Source: CAJQPP01 sp963793465
Lineage (GTDB): Bacteria > Planctomycetota > Planctomycetia > Pirellulales > Pirellulaceae
DNA: 64,000 nt
Direction of reading: 5' to 3'
Assembly: GCA_963793465.1 (NCBI GenBank)
Contig: CAWCAJ010000001.1
Location: forward strand, 1,054,001 to 1,118,000
The stretch's first letter is position 1; each line of letters begins with the position of its first letter. Position numbers and translations under genes: made by a program. This document shows, one piece after another, positions 17,261 to 25,327 of the stretch. A model generated the notes under the pieces. That model worked only from the letters and a program-made list of their open reading frames with translations, ran no database searches and had not been told where the DNA came from.

Positions 17261-18623
17261 CTAACTCAATTGGAATTCCGCCGTCGCCCCGATGGCCGAC
17301 ACGACATTGGCAACACGTTGGTCCAGATCCTGTCCTGACTGCTCACCCAACTGCAGTAATCGCTGCCAGGTTTCCTGCGGCACCTCGACAGGTACCCAGG
17401 CATCCAGCAGTCTGCGAATCCAATAAGGCGGGTCCTGGACGCGGGTAATCCCGATGGCCCGCGCAATCGAATCTTTGGCAAAATACTGGGGACTTTGAGT
17501 GGCAATTGCCCTCAGCAAATTGACGCGTCCGAAAAAGGTCGAGGCGTTGATCCATTGTCGACCGCCATCCCAGCCCTTCACATTGGGTGGGTACAGGGGC
17601 AAATGCCCCAGGGCCAACAGTTGATCCGCCAGTTCGCTCATGTTGGTTGTGGCATCCAGACTGCGAAGCAGGCCGATCGCCAACTCCACGGGACTACGCA
17701 CCTTGTGACCGATGCAGTGTTCCGAAAAGAAAATCTGGCTGCCCAAAATGCGTCGTATCAGGGAGCCGATTTCAAAATTGCTCAGCGCGTAATTGCTCGA
17801 CCAGCGGCCTCAACAACGCATCCGACAGCGACAAATCATCGGCCACAAAATAACGCACCAGTTTTCTGACCAGGAAGCCCGCTGTCGCTTCCTGTTCCAG
17901 CACGATGGCCACGGCCTGTTCACCGGAAAAATTTCCACGGCGTCCCAGAAATGCCTTGGTTCCATCATCATGTTGATTCCGATTGAAGCGGAACTGGCCG
18001 CGTTCAATCTGCCAACCGGTAAAGCATCGTGACAATTCCTTAATGTCCTGTTCGGTGAAATTGCCGGGTCCCAGGCAAAACAACTCCATCAATTCTCGGG
18101 CGTAGTTTTCATTGGGACGGGTCTTGCGATTCTCTTCCGAATCCAGGTAGATCAACATGGCGACATCCTTCGAGATCCCTTGCAGCATGGCCTCGAAACT
18201 CCCTAAGGCATGCATTCGCAGCCATTCATTTTGACGGAGCATCGCCCGGGCATTGGCGACCTTCTCCGCGCCGGTGGCAAAGTGCCCATGCCAGAACAAT
18301 GTGGTTTTCTCCAACAACGGACAGGGCGTTTGCAACATCCGCAACAACCACCAACTGGCCAGTTGCCGTGGATCCTGCGAGCTGGTCAAGACGCGTTCCA
18401 TGGGCTGCATGCTGCGATCGAATTCGCTGCGGCCCTGCATGGAGAACAACTCGTCCAGCGTGGCCGGCAACCCGGCCTGCACATAGCCGTCCAGTTCCGA
18501 CAGTGTGGCACCGAACCCGGCACGTCGCATCAGATGGGAGGCACGACGCAGATCCCAGGGTTGATCCGCCGTGGGCTGCCATTTTTCCCAGGCGTTCTCC
18601 GGCTTCAGCTTTCCAGTCGGCAT
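17261..18623 (-). CDS. DUF1800 family protein, split by a frameshift
   Basis: Conserved partner of DUF1501. ATG 18623 has a clear AGGAG seven bases upstream. The first frame (to about 17772) covers LRRASHLMRRAGFGAT, FWHGHFATG, NENYARELMELFCLG and ELSRCFTGW, all diagnostic. The last third continues in a second frame as EIGSLIRRILGSQIFFSEH, then PPNVKGWDGGRQWINASTF. The total of 1363 nt is one base too many; removing one base of the A-run at 17774-17777 rejoins the frames as EQF-EIGSL. Since both halves keep full conservation, a sequencing insertion or a very recent mutation is likely. If real, the product would lack its C-terminal third. Confidence 0.88.
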
Positions 18624-18674
18624 GGATTCACTCCTGAAACTTGGGCCCCTTCGGTCACAGGGATTGCTGACCCC

Positions 18675-18694
18675 GGCCCCGGCGATGCGGGGCC
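18675..18694 (-). terminator. GC-rich hairpin after the secreted-protein gene
   Basis: GGCCCC and GGGGCC form a 6-bp stem around an 8-base loop, just downstream of the stop at 18701 and ahead of the DUF1800 start. There is no T-run, so termination is uncertain; attenuation between the two genes is possible. Confidence 0.35.
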
Positions 18695-18700
18695 GATGGT

Positions 18701-20518
18701 CTATTGTGGATCCACGTCCGTCGGTCGTTGTTGAAACCGCAATCGCATCTCCAGCGTCATTTGCTCCGCCTCCACGCAATAATCGAGCCGCGCATCGCGG
18801 AGATAATCCAGTAACGACAACGCGAGCTCGATTTCGGCAGTGGCCTGTTCGCGAGGCTTGCCGCTTTCCACCATGGACTGTGCCACCAACGACTGTTTGT
18901 TGATCGCCAGCTGTTGTTGGATCGCCGCAGCATCCAACAACACCCAGGTGTTGGCGTCCGCGGCATTGTCCGGATTCCGCCCTTGTGTGGCCTTGGCCAG
19001 TTCGTGGGCAAATTCTTCGGTGCTGGAAATGATCATGTAGTCGTCCTGAAAGGCGATCGCGGGAGAAAAGTTGTAATGCAACAGCCCTTGATCGGCCCCC
19101 TCCTCCACCAGGTACCTGGCGAACGTGATGCGGTAATCGTTCTGGTTCATCGTCTGCACGTCGAACTGGGGCATATTCCCGTCTTCACTGAGATTCAAAA
19201 GCGTAATGAAGCTGTTGAACGATATTCGAAACCGTGTCTCCCGGGCCGGGTTTTGCAGGCGACCGATGATCGCCAAAGCCGGAAGCTTGATATCCGGATT
19301 AACACCGGCAGGATAGGTTTGCGCTTTGGCCACCAGGTGCAGGCCAGGCTGCAATGCGCCGAGGATCTCCTCTCCAAAGTCGGCGCCGCCGAAGAAGGTT
19401 GATAGCTGGCTGTCTGCCAGGGCCAGTTCCGCGATCACCCTTTCCGGAAACAGGGCTTCTTTGGAAAGCCACCAGCGACCGAGGTCCCGGTAGGATGCAA
19501 CTTGGGCCAACAGTCCGGGGATCTCCAGCGGCAGGGGTGCTCGACCTTCCGCCCGGTTGCCAAAATAGAATTCCCGGGAGGATTGGAAGGAGGTTGATTG
19601 ACAGGGCAATGTGGTGCGAACGGTCAGTGAATCGTCACCCAGAGTCAGGTTGGCCGCCAAAAAATCGGCGTCCTTCAAGGCCTCCAGAATGCCACCGAAC
19701 AACAGCTCGACACCTGGATTATCCGTGGAACCGGCAAACAGTGCTTGCGATTGCGGGGCTTGGCGAAGAATTTCCAGATCGGCAAAAATCCGGGCATCCC
19801 CCTCGTCACCCAATGCCTGCCAAGCCTGTTCAAAAACTCCCTGCGCAGCCAGCGTATCGGCTGGCGGCCGACCAGCAATCACGCCATCCAACAGGTGATC
19901 GGCCATCTGCCTGGCGAATAGACCCTGATTGGAAATCAGGAACCAGTTCCCAAAGCGGGCCATCGTGATCTGATCCAATTCGGCCAGTTTGCCGCCCCGG
20001 TAGGAACTTATCTGCAGTGCATCCTCACCGACTTGTTGTTTGATAAACCCCAGGATTTCTCCCGCCGTCTTTTTTAATAACGCCTCATCACTGGATTGAA
20101 ATGCGATTCCCACGGATTCGGAACTCAGTTCGGCACCGATGAACAGCCCGTGATCGGTCAACTTTTTCAGCGCCGGCAGCCATTTCTCACCAATTCGGGT
20201 CTCCAGAAACGCCAACCCCAGCCGACCCTGTTTCATCTGAGGACTGTTGAGCGCCTGGCGGACCGGTTCCAACGCCTCGATATCCGATCGCAAAGGATGA
20301 CTGAGAATTTTCTGGATCAACTGATCCGGCTGCGGCACCTGAACGAAAACATGGGTCGTGGCGGGGAAGATCCGGGCGCCGGTGGCGGACGCGGACTGCC
20401 ATCCGCGGAGCGAAGGATTCGGCAACAGGCACCAGGCCAGCAGGACCCACGCGGCAGACCCGATCCGTGGCGACCGGGCTTCGTTCTGGAACCACGCCGC
20501 GAGTGATGTCAAACGCAT
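18701..20518 (-). CDS. Large secreted planctomycete protein, unknown function
   Basis: 605 residues from ATG 20518, chosen because AGGGGA precedes it by about eight bases. After a hydrophobic segment (IGSAAWVLLAWCLLP) the protein is soluble, with alternating helix and strand, and contains FPATTHVFVQVPQPDQLIQKI near the mature start, similar in style to planctomycete proteins annotated as DUF3352-like. No catalytic motif recognised. A tail rich in helices ends with PTDVDPQ. A broadly similar plan (signal, then an A-x-x-L-A-Q-V style opening) is seen in the protein at 42233-43822, but that is impressionistic. It is divergent from the cytochrome gene, sharing a 359-bp promoter region. Confidence 0.75.
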   Translation of the reverse strand: MRLTSLAAWFQNEARSPRIGSAAWVLLAWCLLPNPSLRGWQSASATGARIFPATTHVFVQVPQPDQLIQKILSHPLRSDIEALEPVRQALNSPQMKQGRLGLAFLETRIGEKWLPALKKLTDHGLFIGAELSSESVGIAFQSSDEALLKKTAGEILGFIKQQVGEDALQISSYRGGKLAELDQITMARFGNWFLISNQGLFARQMADHLLDGVIAGRPPADTLAAQGVFEQAWQALGDEGDARIFADLEILRQAPQSQALFAGSTDNPGVELLFGGILEALKDADFLAANLTLGDDSLTVRTTLPCQSTSFQSSREFYFGNRAEGRAPLPLEIPGLLAQVASYRDLGRWWLSKEALFPERVIAELALADSQLSTFFGGADFGEEILGALQPGLHLVAKAQTYPAGVNPDIKLPALAIIGRLQNPARETRFRISFNSFITLLNLSEDGNMPQFDVQTMNQNDYRITFARYLVEEGADQGLLHYNFSPAIAFQDDYMIISSTEEFAHELAKATQGRNPDNAADANTWVLLDAAAIQQQLAINKQSLVAQSMVESGKPREQATAEIELALSLLDYLRDARLDYCVEAEQMTLEMRLRFQQRPTDVDPQ

Positions 20519-20877
20519 GTCTTGTCCCCTGTCATTCATGGTGCGACTCCGTGACGGTTGGCAGTCAACGGCAATGTGATCCCACATTCAATGGAGTTCC
20601 TGCCAAGGTCATCTTCTCAACTTTACCTGGATCCCCAGCCTGTGGTTTCACAAAATCGCAGACAAACTGACCCGATCCCTTCATTTTCCCGAAAAACGCC
20701 AGCCCAGATTCCTACCGCGGAGCTGTCATCCGCGGCGAACCACTCCTGCGTCGGCCGCCGATGATCGCAGCCGGACCCGAGCAGGAACGATCCGCAAAAC
20801 TCTGCTCGCCAGATGGACTATACTGGTCGGCTGCCAGGTCACCGGGAAACGAAAACAATGGGGATTCCAATAAAACT
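20519..20877. other. Divergent intergenic region
   Basis: 359 bp between the secreted-protein gene (minus) and the cytochrome gene (plus). An open frame runs from 20761 into the cytochrome gene but lacks a signal peptide, so it is treated as leader. No operator or riboswitch recognised. Confidence 0.45.
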
Positions 20878-23712
20878 ATGACGTGCTGGAAAATCCAATG
20901 GCTACGGGTCTTTTGTATCGTCATATGGCTGGGCCCGGCGACACCGACTCTGGCCCAGACGCTAACAGAACAATTGCTGGCCGAAGATCCCACCGAGCTG
21001 GCCGCGGCGGCCCAACAACACGGCGACATTGTTCGCGGTGCGATTTTGTTTCACCAGGGAAACATCAACTGTGCCAAATGTCATCGTGCGACCTCGGAGC
21101 AGCAGCGATTTGGGCCTGACCTGGCCAGCCTGAATCCGGATACACCCGACCGTTTGATAGTGGAAGCGATCTTGCAACCCTCGCGGGAAATCCGGGACGG
21201 TTTCGAGACCATCGTCGTTACGACGCTGGATGGACGAACCCATTTCGGATTGGTTGTCGAGAAGAATCGTCGCCAGATCGTATTGCGTGACCGATCCGAA
21301 ATCGACCGGTTAATGACACTGTCCATGCAAGACGTGGATGAGCTGCAGGTCGGTCGGATTTCCAGTATGCCGGAAGACCTGGCGAATCAATTAAAAAACC
21401 GGCAGCAGTTCCTGGACCTGGTCCGCTATGTAATCGAAGTCAAACGGCGTGGCCCCAGCTCGCAACCGCCAGCGGACGCGGTCGGCCAGCGACGGCAGCT
21501 GTCTCCAGAAATGGAAGGCCTGGTCCTGCTTCAGGAAAAAAACTGCCTGACTTGCCATAGCGATCAGCCTTGGACGCAGCATCTGCACCCGCTACCCGCG
21601 CCCGATCTGGCCTGGGCGGCCAACTGGCTGAATCCCCGGTATCTCGTGGACTACATCGCGGACCCTTCGGCTTGTAAGCCAGGCACGACGATGCCCCAAA
21701 CGCTGAGTCACCTCTCGGTGGACGATCGAAGAGATGTGGCCAATGCATTGACGCACTTCCTGATGTCGATTGGGGAACGCGCCGAAACCACTCACCCGGT
21801 TGATCTGCCAGCGCGGGCTCGGGGAGAAGCCGCGTTCCACGCGATCGGTTGTGTGGCCTGCCATGATCCCCGCGACGAAACCGCAACGGAGTTGTTGTGG
21901 GAATCCAGCGTTCCGATGGGAGACCTATCCAGAAAATACACCCTCCCCGGCCTGGTGGTTTTCCTGGAAGACCCCCTGACCGCTCGCCCCTCGGGTCGCA
22001 TGCCCCAGATGGCCTTGAAGCATGACGAGGCCATCGACATTGCCCACTATCTGTTGCAGAGGCCCCCGCCAACAGCGGATACCTGGAAGGTCGATGCCCA
22101 ACTTGCGGCAAAAGGGGAAGCGTTGTTTATCGAACTGGGATGCCACGCATGTCACGCCGATCCAGCGGGTCGCGATGTCGACCCGCTGGGCAGCAACCCG
22201 CTGCAAGGCCCACCGCTATCCAACCTGCGTCTCGATCAGGGTTGCCTGGCTGCCCCTGCAGCGGAGGAAGCCGGACAGGATCCGTCGCATCCCGTGTTTT
22301 CCCTGACGGCTGAGGAGCGGTCGTCCCTGCAGGCGGTGGTCCGTGATTACCCTGAACAACTTACCCCGCGGCAGCAGATCGATGTTTCGGTGAGGAGTCT
22401 GCGATGCATTGCCTGTCACGAGCGAGACAGTCTGGGAGGCGTATCGGCACAGCGGAACCCCCATTTTCAAACCACCAATCTGAACCTCGGTGATCAGGGG
22501 AGGATTCCACCTCCGCTGACAGGCGTGGGGGCCAAGTTACGCGGCTCGTGGATGCGGGATGTGCTGGTCAATGGTCGTACGATTCGGCCTTACATGAAAA
22601 CCCGCATGCCTCAATATGGTGCCGCCCAGGTGGAACCTCTGGCGGCGTTGCTGCAAGCGACGGATCGCCTCCCCAGGCCAGCATACGCGGCTTTCGACGA
22701 TCAGAAGGCGATGCGTGAAACAGGTTTGCACTTGGCCGGCAACCAGGGCCTCAATTGCGTCGCCTGTCATACCTACAAATACCAGTTGTCGGATACCATG
22801 CCGGCGGTGGACCTGACCGAAATGACCGAGCGTTTGGAAAAGGACTGGTTTTACGGATACATGCTGGATCCTCAACGTTTCAGTCCCAACACCGTGATGC
22901 CCTCTTTCTGGCCCTCCGGCCAGGCCATTCGTGACGACCTGTCGGGTGATGCTGCCTTTCAAATCGAAGCCTTGTGGCAGTATCTGATTGACGGTCGCCA
23001 GGCCGCAGCACCACGGGGGGTGGTGCGGGAGCCGCTGGAGATTGGGGTCGCCGAGGAAACCCGTCTGTTGCGACGCAGCTATCCCGGGATTGGAAAACGT
23101 GGCATCGGGGTCGGCTACCCAGGCGGCGTCAACCTGGCATTCGATGCCGAACAAATGCGACTGGGAATGGTCTGGCGTGGAAAATTTGTCGATCCGGCGG
23201 GAGTCTGGACTGGCCAGGGTTCGGGGCAGGTTCAACCGCTGGGTGCGGCGATCCCTTTCGTCGCCGGACCGGATCTGGATCAGCCCGCATCGCCCTGGGT
23301 TGCGAATACCGATCGTCCACCGCAACACCAGTTTCGAGGCTACTCGCTGGATGACAACCAACAACCAACGTTTCGCTACACAATTCAGGATATCGAAGTG
23401 CAAGATTTCTTCACGCCCTTTTTTGACGAGGCATCTCAACTGCCCCAACTGCGGCGACGGCTCACCTGTAGCGGACCCACGGACCAGGGTTCGTTGAGTT
23501 TCCGGATCGCTGTCGATCACGCCAACCTGGTTCAAAGCGGCAACGAATTTGCGATTGGGGATCGATTGAAGATCCGGATCGTCTCGGGTCAGGCAGCGGA
23601 GATCCTGCGCGACGGTGAGACCCGCCAATTGAGAATCACGTGGAAATTGAAAGACGAAGATCGGCAAGACGGAGATCCGCCCCCCCTGATTGTGGAGTAC
23701 ATTTGGAATTAG
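20878..23712 (+). CDS. Six-CxxCH multihaem c-type cytochrome, exported
   Basis: 944 residues from ATG 20878, which begins a signal peptide (WLRVFCIVIWLGPATPTLAQ). Six haem-binding CxxCH motifs are spaced along the chain: CAKCH at 65, CLTCH at 223, CVACH at 325, CHACH at 422, CIACH at 510 and CVACH at 627. The first domain has the VxGAILFHQGNINCAKCH and FGPDLASL pattern of planctomycete haem-binding domains, with a DGRTHFGLVVEKN segment after it. The last 300 residues have no CxxCH and look beta-rich, perhaps a sensor or substrate-binding module. It probably passes electrons in the periplasm from the neighbouring propeller-type dehydrogenase. Distal Met ligands were not assigned. Confidence 0.9.
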   Translation: MTCWKIQWLRVFCIVIWLGPATPTLAQTLTEQLLAEDPTELAAAAQQHGDIVRGAILFHQGNINCAKCHRATSEQQRFGPDLASLNPDTPDRLIVEAILQPSREIRDGFETIVVTTLDGRTHFGLVVEKNRRQIVLRDRSEIDRLMTLSMQDVDELQVGRISSMPEDLANQLKNRQQFLDLVRYVIEVKRRGPSSQPPADAVGQRRQLSPEMEGLVLLQEKNCLTCHSDQPWTQHLHPLPAPDLAWAANWLNPRYLVDYIADPSACKPGTTMPQTLSHLSVDDRRDVANALTHFLMSIGERAETTHPVDLPARARGEAAFHAIGCVACHDPRDETATELLWESSVPMGDLSRKYTLPGLVVFLEDPLTARPSGRMPQMALKHDEAIDIAHYLLQRPPPTADTWKVDAQLAAKGEALFIELGCHACHADPAGRDVDPLGSNPLQGPPLSNLRLDQGCLAAPAAEEAGQDPSHPVFSLTAEERSSLQAVVRDYPEQLTPRQQIDVSVRSLRCIACHERDSLGGVSAQRNPHFQTTNLNLGDQGRIPPPLTGVGAKLRGSWMRDVLVNGRTIRPYMKTRMPQYGAAQVEPLAALLQATDRLPRPAYAAFDDQKAMRETGLHLAGNQGLNCVACHTYKYQLSDTMPAVDLTEMTERLEKDWFYGYMLDPQRFSPNTVMPSFWPSGQAIRDDLSGDAAFQIEALWQYLIDGRQAAAPRGVVREPLEIGVAEETRLLRRSYPGIGKRGIGVGYPGGVNLAFDAEQMRLGMVWRGKFVDPAGVWTGQGSGQVQPLGAAIPFVAGPDLDQPASPWVANTDRPPQHQFRGYSLDDNQQPTFRYTIQDIEVQDFFTPFFDEASQLPQLRRRLTCSGPTDQGSLSFRIAVDHANLVQSGNEFAIGDRLKIRIVSGQAAEILRDGETRQLRITWKLKDEDRQDGDPPPLIVEYIWN

Positions 23713-23839
23713 TAGCGGAAGGAGTAGCGGAAGGCATGGCACAAGTTGATTGGATGGAATGCGTTGATTGAAACAAGCTGTTGTTTGGCCGACCGTGACG
23801 CCTGGCCAATGGCCCCAGGATCCCCATGATGGATTGCCC

Positions 23840-25327
23840 ATGATTTCATTTTTTGTTGTCCCCCTTCTGTGCAGCACCATGGCCGTCCTGCCTCAGCAGG
23901 AACCGCTGGGAGAGTATTGGGGAACCGCCGAACGGGAGTCCAGGTTTTACCGGATGGTGGACATTCCCCTACCCGAGGAGCTGGCGATCGAAGCCGGTAG
24001 CTTCGAGGTCATGCCGGACCAGCAACGGTTGGCCATCGCCACCCGGCGGGGTGATATTTTCATGGTGGATGGTGTATTCCAGGAACACCCCCGCCCCCGG
24101 TTTCACCGCTTTGCCAGTGGGCTGGATGAAGTGTTTGGGATGAGCTGGCGGGACGGCGCCCTGCTGGCGACCCAACAAACCGAAGTCACACGGATCGCCG
24201 ACACCAATGGAGATGGACGTGCGGATCGCTTTGATACCCTCAGCGATGCCTGGGGATTTCGCAACTATCACGAATTCGCGTTCGGATCGAAGCCAGATGC
24301 CGAGGGCAATATCTGGGTGGCCTTGTGTCTTTCGGAATCCTACCACTCCAAAGCTCCCTGGCGGGGCTGGTGTCTGAAAATCACACCCGCGGGCGAAACC
24401 ATTCCCGTGTGCAGCGGGATTCGCAGTCCTTGCGGCATTGGACCCAATGAGCAGGGCGTGATGTTCTATTCCGAAAGCCAGGGCCCCTGGAACGGCTCCT
24501 GTTCGCTCAAGGTTCTGCAGCCGGGCGGATTCATGGGGCATCCCATCAGTTTCAACTGGTACTCGCTGGCTCCTGAATTGGGGCCACCCCCCATCGAACC
24601 ACGGACTCCTTCACGGTTGCAGGAAGAACGGCAACGCATTCGGCAGCTGGTACCCTATGCGGTAGTATTTCCCTATAAACGCATGGGCCGCTCGATTTCG
24701 GGTTTCATGGTCGATAACACGGCGGGCAAGTTCGGTCCGTTTACCAATCAGATCTTTATTGCAGATTTCAGTCTGGGCGTGATCATGCGAGCCACCACCG
24801 AACAGGTGAATGGCGTCTGGCAGGGTGCCTGCTATCCATTCCGTGAGGGATTTGCCACAGGATTGCTGGCCGTGCAATTTACCCCCCGTGGAAACCTGAT
24901 TGCCGGCGGGACCAATCGGGGCTGGCCGGTGCGTGGCCCCAAGGCCTTTGCCGTTCAACGCCTGGACTGGACCGGCTTGACCCCCTTTGAAATCAGACAG
25001 GTGACGGTTACCGAGCAGGGATTCGACCTGGACTTTACTTTGCCGGTCGATCTGGATCTGGCCCGCGATGTCACGACTTTTCAACTGAAAACTTTTACTC
25101 ACATCTATCAACAGGGGTATGGCAGTCCGGAAGTGGATCAAACCCAACCCCGCGTCACCGAGGCCAGGGTCACGGCGGACGGAAAACGGGTTTCACTGAT
25201 CGTACCCGAACGTGTGCCAGGCCACGTCCACGAATTCCATTTGCCCGGGATGCGCTCCGCGGAAGGTGAACCCTTGCTTCACGCAGAAGCCTATTACACG
25301 CTCAACGAAATCCCGGGGGATCGATGA
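23840..25327 (+). CDS. Glucose/sorbosone-dehydrogenase-like beta-propeller protein
   Basis: 495 residues from ATG 23840, followed by a signal-like hydrophobic start (ISFFVVPLLCSTMAVL). The open frame from 23768 has no plausible leader. The body matches planctomycete PQQ-dependent sugar-dehydrogenase-like propellers: DIPLPEELAIEAGSFEVMPD, VTRIADTNGDGRADRFDTL, WVALCLSESYHSK, IRSPCGIGPNEQG, FYSESQGPW. Such proteins often occur next to multi-CxxCH cytochromes and are thought to oxidise sugars or polyols; that role is inferred. The next gene overlaps its stop by four bases, so the two are cotranslated. No haem motif of its own. Confidence 0.85.
   Translation: MISFFVVPLLCSTMAVLPQQEPLGEYWGTAERESRFYRMVDIPLPEELAIEAGSFEVMPDQQRLAIATRRGDIFMVDGVFQEHPRPRFHRFASGLDEVFGMSWRDGALLATQQTEVTRIADTNGDGRADRFDTLSDAWGFRNYHEFAFGSKPDAEGNIWVALCLSESYHSKAPWRGWCLKITPAGETIPVCSGIRSPCGIGPNEQGVMFYSESQGPWNGSCSLKVLQPGGFMGHPISFNWYSLAPELGPPPIEPRTPSRLQEERQRIRQLVPYAVVFPYKRMGRSISGFMVDNTAGKFGPFTNQIFIADFSLGVIMRATTEQVNGVWQGACYPFREGFATGLLAVQFTPRGNLIAGGTNRGWPVRGPKAFAVQRLDWTGLTPFEIRQVTVTEQGFDLDFTLPVDLDLARDVTTFQLKTFTHIYQQGYGSPEVDQTQPRVTEARVTADGKRVSLIVPERVPGHVHEFHLPGMRSAEGEPLLHAEAYYTLNEIPGDR

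Noticed and set aside
17770..17790. Programmed frameshifting in the DUF1800 gene
   Set aside because: No slippery heptamer with downstream structure; a run-length error or mutation explains it.
22537..23880. 447-residue minus-strand open frame over the cytochrome gene
   Set aside because: Antisense to a gene with six CxxCH motifs; composition only.
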